This document shows, piece after piece, positions 16,147 to 25,262 of a stretch of 64,000 bases of DNA (position 1 is its first letter; each line of letters begins with the position of its first letter). The notes beneath the pieces are model-generated. The model did not search any database, had not been told where the DNA came from, and saw only the letters and a program-made list of their open reading frames with translations. The stretch comes from CADEED01 sp963711635 (GTDB lineage Bacteria; Pseudomonadota; Gammaproteobacteria; Steroidobacterales; Steroidobacteraceae). The position numbers were made by a program, and so were the translations under genes. The stretch is from NCBI GenBank assembly GCA_963711635.1, contig CAVQEZ010000006.1, positions 62,001 through 126,000 on the forward strand, in the 5' to 3' direction.

Positions 16147-18599
16147 TCATGCTGTGTTGATCTGCAGCGGCTTGTGCGCCTGCGGCCGCCCCGCCACGGC
16201 GATTGATGATCATGTCCGGCTGCACCGGCGTGCGATTGAAGACGTGGCCGCCGAGCGCATCCGAGATCGCGCACAGCAGCGCCGCCGCCGCGGCGCCCAG
16301 CGGCGGCTCGCCGATGCCCTTCGTGCCCATCGGGCTCGTGGGATCGGGCTTGTCCACCCAGTCCGCCTGACATCTCGGTGGGCACGATCCAGATAGGTCG
16401 GCGGCTTCGCCTGATGCAAGCCGACGTTCGCCGGCAAGCCGTTCTGCGGGTCGTAGATCATGCCGCTCCAGCACCGCGACGCCGAAGCCCTGCACCGCGC
16501 CGCCCTTGATCTGCGTCTCCAGGCCCATCGGATGGATCACCGTGCCGCAGTCGCCGACGTTCGAGGCAGTCGACGATGCGATGCTTGCCGGTCTCGACGT
16601 CCAGCTCGATCTCGATGAACAGCGCGGCGAAGGCCGCGGTCTCGTCCGCTGACCGGCAGCGTGTCTTTGGCCACGCCGATCAGGCCGCGTGCCCGCGAGC
16701 GCCGTGGCGGAAGCCTGGGTCATCGGGTTGATGTCCGCGGGCAGTTCCTGGCCGCTGAACTTGCCGCCCAGCTCGATCGCGCGCTGCGCCGCCGTCGGCG
16801 TAGCGTCAGCGCACGTCCGAGGATTCGCTCTTCGAGAACACCTTGCTGCCGTCGATGTCGTAGTCGTCGGGCTTGCCGCCCAGATCCTGCGCCGCGATTT
16901 CCTTGATCTTGTGCCAGCGCGTCCATGCGCGGCGACGTAGTTCGTGCGCGCCATGGTGTACGAGGTGTTGCTGCCGAACTGGCCGATGTTCCACGGCAGA
17001 TGCTTGCGCGAGTCACCGCGCTCGACGACGCACTTCTCCCAGTCGTACTTCAGCACTTCGGCGGCGATGCGCGCCGTACCCGAGTGCGAGAACGTGCCGA
17101 GATTGCCGACGCCGGTGTGGATGTGCAGCTTGCCGTCCGGCGTGATGCGCACGAGGCCGTCGAAGCCGGAGAAGCCGGCCGGGTGAAACGCCTGGCCGAT
17201 GCCGACGCCGGTGACCTTCGAGCCGTTGCGCTGGCCGCTGCGCTTCATGCGCTCGGCCCAATTGAAGCGCGCCGCGCCCTTCGTCCAGCGCCTCCTTGAG
17301 GTAGCAGCTGCGTGACGGGGCTGCTTGCGCTCGGCGCCGACCGGTCAGCGAGCCATTCTCCGGCGTGTTGAGCTTGCGGATCTCGAGCGCGATCGATCTT
17401 CAGCTCACGCGCCGCGCGATCGAGCAGCGGCTCCATGATGCAGGCGATCTGGTTGTAGCCCGGGTCCGCGCTGCGCCGTGCGCGTGGGCGTGTTGCAGAA
17501 CACGGGCACGCCGCGCCAGCGCATGGCTTCGGGTTGATAGACGAGCGACAGCGCATCGCCGAGCGTTGCGGAAATCCCAGAAGCCGATGTGCGCGCCGCC
17601 TTCCTGCACGACGTACATGTCGGCCGCGAGCAGCTTGCCGTCGCCGTCGAAGCCCAGCTTGACGCGGCCCTGGAAGCCGTTGCGCGCGGAGCCGAGGGAG
17701 TACTCCTCGGCGCGGCTGATGCGCATCATCACCGGCTTGCCGATCTTCTTCGACATCAGCGCCGGGATCGCCATCGCACGGATAGGCGCCGACCCTTGGA
17801 GCCGAAACCGCCGCCGCAGAACTCCGCGATGTAGCACCAGCTCATCCGGCTTGATGCCGATGGACTGCGCCAGGCCGCGGCACGACGAACGACTGGCTCT
17901 GCGTCGAGCCGTGCACGAAGCACTTGCCGTTCTGCCAGTACGCCATGCAGCGTGCGTGGCTCCATGCTGTGATGGCGAGTTGCTGGCGGTGACGAAGCGA
18001 CTCGTCGTACACCACCTTGCACTTGCTTGAACTGCGTCTCGACGTCGCCGTAGGTCCATTCCTCGGCGGGCTTGCCCATGGGCAGCTCTGCCCTCGCTTC
18101 GCGTTTCGCAAAGTCGGCCGCGCGTCCACTTGATGCGTCTGGAGCTTCAGGCCCTGCAGCGTGCCGACGTTGCCGTCGCTGCGCGCGTCCGGCCCGCCCG
18201 GGAACAGGCTCTCCAGCGGATCGACGGTGAACGGCAGCGGCTCGAAGTCGATCTTGATCTTCTCGATGGCGTCCTGCGCCGTTGTCTCGTCAACCGCGGC
18301 GACCGCGAGTATGGGCTCGCCGACGTAGACGCGGCTCCTTGGTGAGAATCGGCGGCGCCGAGCGCCGGCGGTTCCTCGGAATGTCGTCGGCCGTGAGCAT
18401 GCCGAGCACGCCTTCCATCTTCAGCGCTTCGGCGGCGTCGATGTTCTTGACGCGCGCGTGCGGCATCGGGCTGGTCAGCAGCCGGCAGAACACCATGCCT
18501 TCGGCGCGAAAGTCTTCGGCGTACTTGGCCTGCGCCCGTGACCTTGGCCACCACGTCGTGCGGAATGAAGTTCTTGCCGATGAGTTTGTAGTTGTTCAT
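16147..18599 (-). pseudogene. Molybdopterin-binding subunit of a PaoABC-type oxidoreductase, frameshifted
   Basis: The gene starts MNNYKLIGKNFIPHDVVAKV with a good GGGAGG ribosome site and spans about 817 codons. Recognisable segments in order are MVFCRLLTSPMPHARVKNID, AWSHARCMAYWQNGKCFVHG, the EFCGGGFGSKG signature, EEYSLGSARNGFQGRVKLG, GVGIGQAFHPAGFSGFDGLV and TPVQPDMIIN near the end. These belong to the xanthine dehydrogenase family large subunit that binds the Mo cofactor and performs hydroxylation or aldehyde oxidation. More than ten frame changes are needed. The breaks appear to be single inserted bases rather than deletions of domains, so the enzyme may be intact in the living cell. 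Confidence 0.8.
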
Positions 18600-18618
18600 G
18601 CGGCAGCCTCCCGCGCCG

Positions 18619-19234
18619 TCAGCCGCCGCGCGCATGACGCCGTTCAGGTAGTTGTCGTAGGCGCCGCAGCGGCACAGATTGCCGGACATGCGCCAGGCGC
18701 GCCTGGTCGCGCGTGGGTTTGGGATTGTGTTTGAGCAGCGCGCACGGCCGACATCACCTGCCCTGGCGTGCAGAAGCCGCATTGCGGCGCGAGCTCGTCG
18801 ACGAATGCCTGCTGCACCGGATGCAGCTCGCCGTTCGGTCCGGCGAGGCCTTCGATGGTCAGCACCTTGCGCGCGCGCACGGTGTGCGTGAGCGTCGAGC
18901 AGGAGTTGTACGTGACGTCGTCGATGATGCACGGTGCAGGCGCCGCACTCGGCGCGGTCGCAGCCGAGCTTGGTGCCGGTGAGCCCCAGCTTGTAGCGCA
19001 GCGTCATCGCCAGCGTTTCCTGCGGCAGCACGTCCACGCGCCGCACCTGGCCATTCACGTTGAGGGGAATCAGCCGCTCGACGCCGCCGGCGGCAGCGGC
19101 CCTTGCGCGCTGCAGCCGGCAGGCCGCCGTACATGTAGGTCGCGGCGGATACCGACGGCTCCCGAGGCGATGACACGCTTGATGAATTCGCGCCGCGAAT
19201 AGCCCGTGAACTGGTCTGCGGTTGGCTCGCTCAT
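18619..19234 (-). pseudogene. Tat-exported [2Fe-2S] subunit of a PaoABC-type oxidoreductase, frameshifted
   Basis: From ATG 19234 the protein begins MSEPTADQFTGYSRREFIKR with a twin-arginine signal (SRREFIKR followed by a hydrophobic stretch), as in E. coli PaoA. It then carries IPLNVNGQVRRVDVLPQETL, TGTKLGCDRAECGACTV (plant-type [2Fe-2S] cysteines), FCTPGQVMSAV and NLCRCGAYDNYLNGVMRAA (second cluster). Frame breaks lie near 19130-19160, 18935, 18745 and 18690. In the restored frame the stop is TGA 18621..18619, about 20 bp before the Mo-subunit start. The gene order 2Fe-2S, Mo, FAD differs from the E. coli order. The Tat signal indicates a periplasmic enzyme exported as a complex. Confidence 0.8.
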
Positions 19235-19277
19235 GCCTGCTCCCTGACTTCGCTCGGATCGCTGTTTTCGCGGCGTG

Positions 19278-19283
19278 ATTATA
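19278..19283 (-). promoter_or_regulatory. Possible -10 element of the molybdenum oxidoreductase operon
   Basis: On the minus strand a perfect TATAAT lies 45-50 bp before the 2Fe-2S start. The best -35 match, TTGCAG, is 20 bp away, which is too far for an ideal promoter. The adjacent A/T-rich TTACGAAAAATTAA is a plausible site for the divergent OmpR-type regulator. Confidence 0.35.
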
Positions 19284-19340
19284 GATGTTAATTTTTCGTA
19301 AGCCTGCAAACTCAACCGCCCGTGCTACCTTGGATTCCGC

Positions 19341-20018
19341 ATGCATCTGCTGCTGATCGAGGACGATGCGGAGGCCGCGAGGTTCCTGGCCAAGGGGCTG
19401 CGCGAAAGCGGCTACGTGGTGGATATCGCGTCCGACGGGCGCGAGGGGCTGTTTCGCACCACCGAGGGCAGCTACGACCTGATCATCGCCGACCGCCAGC
19501 TGCCGCATTTCGACGGCCTCTCCATCGTGGCCATGCTGCGCAAGAACGGCAAGCGCACGCCGGTGCTGATCCTCTCGGCGCTGGGCTCGGTGGACGACCG
19601 CATCGAGGGCCTGCGCGCCGGCGGCGACGACTACCTGACCAAGCCCTTCGCGTTCGGCGAGCTGCTGGCGCGCATCGAGGCCCTGCTCCGCCGCGGCAGC
19701 CAGCCGGAAACCACCACCCGCCTGCGCATCGCGGACCTGGAGCTCGACCTGCTCGGCCGCAAGGTAGTGCGTGCCGGCAAGGCCATCGACGTGACCTCGA
19801 AGGAATTCCAGCTGCTGGAATTCCTGGCGCGGCGCGCCGGCCAGGTGGTGACACGCACCATGCTGCTCGAGGCCGTGTGGGACCTGCACTTCGATCCGCA
19901 GACGAACGTCATCGACGTGCACATCAGCCGGCTGCGTGCCGCCATCGACAAGGGTTTCGAACGCCCCCTGCTGCACACCGTGCGTGGCGCCGGCTACGTG
20001 CTGCGCGATGCCGGCTGA
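19341..20018 (+). CDS. OmpR-family response regulator
   Basis: The 225-residue protein has a receiver domain with acidic pocket D8-D9, phosphoacceptor D51 (DLIIADRQLP) and conserved K101 (YLTKPF), then a winged-helix DNA-binding domain with VTSKEFQLLEFLARRAGQVV and HTVRGAGYVL. It resembles the heavy-metal/QseB group of OmpR regulators. Its 3' end overlaps the histidine kinase start by 11 bp. It is divergent from the molybdenum oxidoreductase operon with 106 bp between start codons, so that operon is a likely target. Confidence 0.92.
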   Translation: MHLLLIEDDAEAARFLAKGLRESGYVVDIASDGREGLFRTTEGSYDLIIADRQLPHFDGLSIVAMLRKNGKRTPVLILSALGSVDDRIEGLRAGGDDYLTKPFAFGELLARIEALLRRGSQPETTTRLRIADLELDLLGRKVVRAGKAIDVTSKEFQLLEFLARRAGQVVTRTMLLEAVWDLHFDPQTNVIDVHISRLRAAIDKGFERPLLHTVRGAGYVLRDAG

Positions 20019-21459
20019 GGGACCCGCCCGCGGCCCGTCCATGCGCATGTCGTCGGCGCGCCTGGCGCTGTTCTATACGGCGCTGATGGCCGTGCTGACC
20101 AGCGCTCTGCTGGTGAGCGTCTATCTACTGACGCGCAGCGTGCTGGAACGCGAGATCGCCATGGTGATACGCGCCGAGGTCGAGGACCTGGCCGACGACC
20201 TGCGGCTCGGCGGCGTGGAGCGCGTCGCGGCCACGCTGCACCTGCGCACCGACAGCTGGGGACGCACCGGCGCGGTCTTCCTGCTGGCCGACGCGCAGTT
20301 GCGGCCGGTGGCCGGGAATCTCTCCGAATGGCCGCGTGACGCCACGCCCGACGATGCGTCGATGGTGGAATTCGACATCATCGCGCGCGAACGCGGCGCC
20401 TCGGTGCTGCACCCTGTCAAGGCGCGCATCGAACGGCTGTCGAACGGTTACTGGCTGCTGGTGGGTGCCGATACCAGCGAGCGGCAGAAAGTGCTGCGCC
20501 GTTTCGGGTTGGCCACGCTCTGGGGCACGCTGCTCACGGCGCTGTGCGTATGGCTGCTGGGCGCGGCGTACGCGCGCCGCACCGCACGGCGCGTGCGCGA
20601 GTACGCCACCACCTGCGAAACCATCATGCATGGCGACCTCACGCAGCGGCTGCGCGTCGATGGTTCGCGCGATGAGTTCGACGCGCTGGCGGGCGCGGTC
20701 AACGCCATGCTGGATCGCATCGAGGAACAGACCACCACGCTGCGCACCGCCTTCGACAGCATCGCGCACGACCTGCGTACGCCGTTGTACCGGCTGCGCG
20801 TGCGGCTCGAAGAGGCGCAGCTGCGTCCCGGCGCGCCGGATGAAGAGATCATCGGCCCGGCGCTCGGCGAGCTGGATCGCGTGCAGCGCACGCTGGCGAC
20901 GCTGCTCGAAATTGCGCGCGCCGAGGCACAGGGCGTCGCCACGCACGGCGACCAGGTGGATCTCGCCGCGCTGGCCGCCAACATGGTGGAGCTGTATGCG
21001 CCGGGCATGCGGGCCGCGGGACTCGAGGTCACGCTGGAGGCGCCGGAGCCGGCCGTGCTCATCGGCAATCGCCAGTTGCTGGCGCAGCTCATCACGAACC
21101 TGCTGGAGAACGCGTTGAAATACGTGCCGGCAGGTGGACATGTCCGAGTGCGCGTGCGCAACACCCCGGCCGGGATTTCCTTGAGCGTCGCCGACGACGG
21201 CCCGGGCATCTCGGCCGGCGAGCGCCCGGCGGCGCTGCGGCCTTTCGTGCGTGTGGGCGATGCCGCATCGAAGGCCAGCGGCAGCGGGCTGGGACTGTCG
21301 CTGGCCACGGCGGTGGCGCGGCTGCATGGGGCCCAGCTCACGCTCGGCGATAACGCGCCGGGGTTGATCGTGCACTGCGAGTTCCCCACGAAAATGGGGA
21401 CTGAAAATGCCCCTGCCCGGCGCGAAATGAGGAATGCGCTCGCACAGGTCCCATGCTGA
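20008..21459 (+). CDS. Sensor histidine kinase
   Basis: The 483-residue kinase has a first membrane segment (LALFYTALMAVLTSALLVSV), a periplasmic sensor region of about 110 residues, a second membrane segment near 170-187, HAMP, the phosphoacceptor His254 in SIAHDLRTPLYRLR, an N box (LLENALKYVP) and G boxes (VADDGPGIS and GSGLGLSLA). The start ATG 20008 overlaps the response regulator; ATG 20041 is an alternative. The last two dozen residues, from PTKMGTENAP onward, follow the normal end of the ATPase domain and are partly encoded by a copy of the dispersed GGGGAC repeat. The stimulus is unknown. Confidence 0.9.
   Translation: MPAEGPARGPSMRMSSARLALFYTALMAVLTSALLVSVYLLTRSVLEREIAMVIRAEVEDLADDLRLGGVERVAATLHLRTDSWGRTGAVFLLADAQLRPVAGNLSEWPRDATPDDASMVEFDIIARERGASVLHPVKARIERLSNGYWLLVGADTSERQKVLRRFGLATLWGTLLTALCVWLLGAAYARRTARRVREYATTCETIMHGDLTQRLRVDGSRDEFDALAGAVNAMLDRIEEQTTTLRTAFDSIAHDLRTPLYRLRVRLEEAQLRPGAPDEEIIGPALGELDRVQRTLATLLEIARAEAQGVATHGDQVDLAALAANMVELYAPGMRAAGLEVTLEAPEPAVLIGNRQLLAQLITNLLENALKYVPAGGHVRVRVRNTPAGISLSVADDGPGISAGERPAALRPFVRVGDAASKASGSGLGLSLATAVARLHGAQLTLGDNAPGLIVHCEFPTKMGTENAPARREMRNALAQVPC
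21391..21414. repeat. Partial dispersed repeat inside the kinase 3' end
   Basis: The sequence AAAATGGGGACTGAAAATG, then CCCCT, resembles the ends of the GGGGAC repeat family at 23.5 and 42.8 kb. It is translated as the tail of the histidine kinase. Confidence 0.4.
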
Positions 21460-21506
21460 CGCCGCCCGGCGGTAGCGGCGCATCGCGCCGGCGCAGCCCT
21501 GGAAAC

Positions 21507-21734
21507 TCAGTTGGCCTTGTTGCCTGCTTTGCACTCCTTGACGAACTTGTCCTTCTCGTCGCCCGTCAGTTTCTTCTCCTTCGCCTGCCTTTCGCAGTGC
21601 ATGGAGGATTCGTGCTTCGCGGGCTTGGCGGCTGGTGTGGCGCTGGCGGCCGGCGTGGCGGTGGGCGTGGACGCGGCGAAAGCGGCGCCGGCGGTCATCA
21701 GCGCCGCCAGGGTGAGGCTCGTTAACAATTTCAT
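21507..21734 (-). CDS. PsiF-repeat periplasmic small protein
   Basis: The 75-residue protein has a signal peptide (MKLLTSLTLAALMTAGAAFA), an Ala/Thr/Pro linker and one PsiF-type motif, MHCERQAKEKKLTGDEKDKF followed by VKEC, with the two cysteines about 20 residues apart. E. coli PsiF is a phosphate-starvation-inducible protein of unknown role with such repeats. A long in-frame extension to 22604 overlaps the GST gene and is rejected. The gene is convergent with the histidine kinase and divergent from the GST. Confidence 0.75.
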   Translation of the reverse strand: MKLLTSLTLAALMTAGAAFAASTPTATPAASATPAAKPAKHESSMHCERQAKEKKLTGDEKDKFVKECKAGNKAN

Positions 21735-21890
21735 GGGCGTTTCCGATAGGGCGCTGCCAATTGCAGCGAGGTTGATTCTGGAACCGCGGCCGTGAGCCAC
21801 CGATGGCGTCGGCGTTAAGAATGCGTCATTTCGCTGCGAGTCGAGTCGCCTCGGGAGGATGGCGCTGAAATCGGCCTCAACGGAGGTCCC

Positions 21891-22637
21891 ATGTCGGTCG
21901 TTCTCTATCACGGCGGCGCTGCCGCCAATTCGCTGAAGGCCCTGCTGCCGCTGTTCGAGAAGAAGGTGGACTTCAAGAGCCACCTCATGGCGCTGATCAA
22001 CTTCGAGCAGCACGAACCGTGGTTCGTGAAGATCAACCCGCGCGGCCAGGTGCCGGTGCTGGTGCATGGCGACCTCGTGCTCGATGAGTCCACGCTCATC
22101 AACGAATACGTCGACGACACGTTCCCGGGGATGCCGCTCAAGCCCTCCGATGCCTACGGCCGTCACCAGATGCGCATCTGGACCAAGTTCGTGGACGAGT
22201 ACTTCTGCCCCGCGCTGTCCTTCCTCGGCTGGCACGCCATGATCAAGAACGCCACGGCGCACCTGTCGAAGGATGAGCTGGAAGCCAAGATCGCGCGCAT
22301 CCCGCTCAAGGAACAGCAGGACAAGTGGCGCGAGAGCGCCGCGCAGGTCTGGACACCGGAGCAGCTCGCCGACTGGCGCCGCAAGGTGGTGGTCTCCATC
22401 CAGCGCATCGAGACGGGCATGCTGGGCCCGTGGATGATGGGCGAGCAGTTCACGCTGGCCGACGTCAGCTGCTTCTCCATGTTGATCAACATGCCGGTGC
22501 GCTATGCCGACATCGTCAACGAAAAGGAAAGCCCGAAGGTGATTGCCTGGTACGCGCGCATGCTGGAGCGCGACTCGGTGAAGCAGGCGCTGGCCATCGG
22601 GCATCCCGGCTCGCGCTTCGTCGCCAAGGCCAGTTGA
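21891..22637 (+). CDS. Glutathione S-transferase family protein
   Basis: The 248-residue protein has a thioredoxin-like N-terminal domain (MSVVLYHGGAAANSLKALL; NPRGQVPVLVHGDLVLDEST with the cis-Pro and ES glutathione-binding motif) and an all-helical C-terminal domain (GEQFTLADVSCFSMLI, N-capping box). The residues LYHGGAAANS stand where the catalytic Ser/Cys/Tyr loop lies. The stop TGA overlaps the TTG start of folD by four bases. Likely cytoplasmic conjugation or detoxification; substrate unknown. Confidence 0.86.
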   Translation: MSVVLYHGGAAANSLKALLPLFEKKVDFKSHLMALINFEQHEPWFVKINPRGQVPVLVHGDLVLDESTLINEYVDDTFPGMPLKPSDAYGRHQMRIWTKFVDEYFCPALSFLGWHAMIKNATAHLSKDELEAKIARIPLKEQQDKWRESAAQVWTPEQLADWRRKVVVSIQRIETGMLGPWMMGEQFTLADVSCFSMLINMPVRYADIVNEKESPKVIAWYARMLERDSVKQALAIGHPGSRFVAKAS

Positions 22638-23635
22638 CCGCGCGCGTCATCGACGGCAGGGCCGTCGCCGCGAAACTTCGCGGGGAATACAAGCAGCGCA
22701 TCCTGAAGATGCGCTCCGAACACGGTGTCACTCCCGGACTCACGGTGGTGCTGGTCGGCGAGGACCCCGCCTCGCAGGTCTACGTACGCAACAAGATTCG
22801 CGACTGCGCCGAGGTCGGCATCCGCTCGCAGCTCATCGAACTACCCGCGACAGTGGCGGAGGCCGAGCTGCTGGCGCGCATCGATGCGCTCAACGCCGAC
22901 ACCGCGGTTCACGGCATTCTCATCCAGTTGCCGCTGCCGCCGCACGTGCAGATCCGCAGGGTGCTGGAGCGCATCTCGGTGGACAAGGACGTCGACGGCT
23001 TTCATCTCTATAACGTCGGTGGCCTGGTCACCGGCCATCAGGTGTTCCCGCCCTGCACGCCGTACGGCGTCCAGAAGCTGCTGGAGCACGAGAACATCGA
23101 GCTCGACGGTCGCAACGTGGTGGTGGTCGGTGCCAGCAACATCGTCGGCAAACCCACCGCCATGATGCTGATGCAACAGGACGCGACGGTCTCGATCTGC
23201 CACAAGAAGACGCGCGATCTCGCGCAGTACACCTTGTTAGCCGACATCCTCGTGGTCGCCGCCGGCGTGCCCGGGCTGATCATTCCGCAGATGGTGCGCA
23301 CCGGCGCGGTGGTCATCGATGTCGGCATCAACCGGCTGCCCGACGGACGCATCGTCGGCGACGTGGACTTCGAAGGCGTTCGCAAGAAGGCGTCGTTCAT
23401 CTCGCCGGTCCCCGGCGGCGTGGGCCCGATGACGCGCGCCATGCTGCTGCACAACACGCTGGTGTCGGCGGAGCGGCAAGGTGCCGGGTGGGGAAAGTGG
23501 GGAAAAAATGGGGCATTCCTGATTTGCCCGCATCGCGGGCAAACAGGGACGTACCTGCTGCAGGTGCGTCCCCGTTTGCTAGCAAATCAGGAATGTCCCC
23601 ATTTTTTTCCCCACTTTCCCCACCCGGCACCATGA
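22634..23635 (+). CDS. folD: Methylenetetrahydrofolate dehydrogenase/cyclohydrolase FolD with repeat-encoded C-terminal extension
   Basis: The protein interconverts methylene-, methenyl- and formyl-tetrahydrofolate. Visible signatures are VIDGRAVAAKL, VGEDPASQVYVRNK (with the catalytic Lys after YVRN), GILIQLPLPPHV, KDVDGFHLYNVG, PCTPYGVQKLL, VVVVGASNIVGKPTAMML and SPVPGGVGPMTRAMLLHNT. The likely start is TTG 22634, which overlaps the GST stop as TTGA. The normal family end (about 285 residues) is reached at about 23480. The frame then continues for nearly 50 codons through a 150-bp palindromic repeat (GAGWGKWGKNGAFL and onward), giving 333 residues. Whether the extension is made or cleaved is unknown. 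Confidence 0.93.
   Translation: MTARVIDGRAVAAKLRGEYKQRILKMRSEHGVTPGLTVVLVGEDPASQVYVRNKIRDCAEVGIRSQLIELPATVAEAELLARIDALNADTAVHGILIQLPLPPHVQIRRVLERISVDKDVDGFHLYNVGGLVTGHQVFPPCTPYGVQKLLEHENIELDGRNVVVVGASNIVGKPTAMMLMQQDATVSICHKKTRDLAQYTLLADILVVAAGVPGLIIPQMVRTGAVVIDVGINRLPDGRIVGDVDFEGVRKKASFISPVPGGVGPMTRAMLLHNTLVSAERQGAGWGKWGKNGAFLICPHRGQTGTYLLQVRPRLLANQECPHFFPHFPHPAP
23481..23630. repeat. 150-bp palindromic repeat element in the folD 3' end
   Basis: The arms 23481-23527 and 23582-23630 are near-perfect inverted copies (outermost bases GTGCCGGGTGGGGAAAGTGG and its complement). The middle is itself an imperfect inverted repeat (AAACAGGGACGTACCTG with CAGGTGCGTCCCCGTTT). The ends match those of the element at 35317-35435. 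There is no coding capacity for a transposase. It is translated in frame as the FolD tail. Confidence 0.88.
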
Positions 23636-23791
23636 TGGCCACGACGCGCGCCATCGACGAACAAACTGACGGCGCGTCAATGGTGCAGAGCGAATAAGAA
23701 CATGCACTTACGCCATTTCCACCAGTGGCACGCAGCTTGCTTTACTCCCGGCATCGCAGCTTGTGGCTGAGTCAACAGGTGTTCCAATGGG

Positions 23792-24682
23792 ATGCGTACC
23801 CCCTCGCTGAAGGCCATCAAGACCTTTCAGATCGCCGCCAAACATTCGAGCTTCGCCGTCGCGGCCGATGAGCTTTGCATCACGCCGTCGGCGGTGAGCC
23901 ACCAGATCAAGACGCTGGAAACGCAGCTGGGCCTGCCGCTGTTTTCGCGTAGTGCCCGCGCTCTGGCGCTCACCGACGCCGGTGCGCGCTACCTCGAGCA
24001 GATAGACGATCTGTTCATGCGGCTGGAAGCGGTCACCGAACAGCTGCGTGCGCGCTTCGGCCGCAACAGCGTGCGGCTGCACGTGCCGGCGTACTTCGCC
24101 AGCGAGATGCTGCTGCCCAGGCTGTCGGAGTTCTCGCAGTTGCACGCGGGTATCGACCTGCGCATCGAGACGCAGGGCGTGCATGGACGCGCGCACGCCG
24201 CCGAGGCGGACATCTCGGTGGTGGTGGGTTCGGGTCCCTGGAACGGACTGATCGCGCATCCGCTGTTCGCGCAGACCATGGTGCCGGCGTGTTCACCCGA
24301 ATTGCTCGCGGAAAGACCCGTGCTGCGCTACGAGGACCTCAATGCGCACACCTTGCTGGTGCACGAGGCGCGGCGCGACGACTGGGATCGCTGGGCGAGC
24401 GCCGTGGGCATGAAGAACCTGCAGCCCGCGCAGATCGTGCGCATCGACTCGATGTCCGCCGCGACGCGCGCCGCCGAGAAGAAGATAGGCATCGCGCTGC
24501 TGCCGGCCGAGCTGTCGCGCCGCAAGTTCGCGCAGGGCCGCCTGGCGCGCGTGTTCGATGACGAACTCGTGACACAGGAGAACTACACCCTGCTGGTGCG
24601 CACCGAGGACGAAAACCGTGACGACATTCGCGCCCTGTGCGCGTGGCTGATCGATTCCTGCCGCGCCGTTGAGGAAAACTGA
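23792..24682 (+). CDS. LysR-family regulator, GcvA-like
   Basis: The 296-residue protein has a winged helix-turn-helix N-terminus (SLKAIKTFQIAAKHSSFAVA, then ITPSAVSHQIKTLETQLGLP and SARALALTDAG) and a LysR substrate-binding domain. The pattern resembles the GcvA/AmpR group. It is not adjacent to a divergent target; the neighbours are folD with its repeat and a small secreted protein. The ligand is unknown. Confidence 0.9.
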   Translation: MRTPSLKAIKTFQIAAKHSSFAVAADELCITPSAVSHQIKTLETQLGLPLFSRSARALALTDAGARYLEQIDDLFMRLEAVTEQLRARFGRNSVRLHVPAYFASEMLLPRLSEFSQLHAGIDLRIETQGVHGRAHAAEADISVVVGSGPWNGLIAHPLFAQTMVPACSPELLAERPVLRYEDLNAHTLLVHEARRDDWDRWASAVGMKNLQPAQIVRIDSMSAATRAAEKKIGIALLPAELSRRKFAQGRLARVFDDELVTQENYTLLVRTEDENRDDIRALCAWLIDSCRAVEEN

Positions 24683-24770
24683 TGGCAGCGACTAAACATC
24701 TCGTTTGTTGGCGCGCCGCTGCGCGGGTAGTTTGACGATCGTGGAATTCACCTTGTCAGGAGTGTGCAAC

Positions 24771-25100
24771 ATGATTCGTCCAAACTCGAAATACCTCGCC
24801 AGGAATTTGATGATCGCCGCCATGATCGCCTTCGCCGCCAACGGCAATGCCGGCACCACCATGGTGTCGCCGGCACTGGCCGCGTGCAGCAAGGCGCTGG
24901 TGGAAAGCATCCGTGCCGAGCCGCTGCCGGTCTACACCGTGAAGGCGCCGGGCGGCTTCGTATCCGATCTCGTGGACAAGAACTCGTTCACGGTGCTCGC
25001 GCACAGCAAGAAGACCAGGGCGCTGCTCGCCAAGGCTTCGTGCAAGGCGACCGCCGATGGCGAGATCGTGTCCTTCAAGGCATTACCGGTGAAGAGCTGA
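24771..25100 (+). CDS. Small secreted protein with two cysteines, DUF3718-like
   Basis: The 109-residue protein starts at ATG 24771 behind a CAGGAG ribosome site. It has a hydrophobic signal region (NLMIAAMIAFAANGNAG), then one Cys in ALAACSKALVESIRAE and a second in ALLAKASCKATADGE. The pattern resembles DUF3718 proteins of Gammaproteobacteria, in which two cysteines likely form a disulfide. The family call is tentative. It follows the LysR gene by 88 bp. Confidence 0.6.
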   Translation: MIRPNSKYLARNLMIAAMIAFAANGNAGTTMVSPALAACSKALVESIRAEPLPVYTVKAPGGFVSDLVDKNSFTVLAHSKKTRALLAKASCKATADGEIVSFKALPVKS

Positions 25101-25151
25101 ACTTCGAGAGCTGAGGAGCTAACTATCGTTGACTAGTCAAAACGGCGAGGA

Positions 25152-25199
25152 GCGGACACCGAACCCCCTATCCCCCCTCTTTGGGGGAACGGTGTCCGC
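25152..25199. repeat. Inverted repeat hairpin before the glycosyltransferase gene
   Basis: GCGGACACCG at 25152-25161 pairs with CGGTGTCCGC at 25190-25199, and a second inner pairing (CCCCC with GGGGG) lies between. No T-run follows, so it is more likely a member of the GGACAC/GTGTCC repeats than a terminator. Confidence 0.5.
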
Positions 25200-25262
25200 C
25201 TCTCGACCCGTTGATTCCCGGCTCCAGTTACCTCGGGCCGGCGCGCCCCCTACAATCGCGCC

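Noticed and set aside
18147..20048. A 633-codon minus-strand open frame crossing the response regulator and the 2Fe-2S/Mo subunit genes.
   Set aside because: It is antisense to the response regulator for its first third and only joins real coding fragments through frame breaks. The true genes are the separate oxidoreductase subunits.
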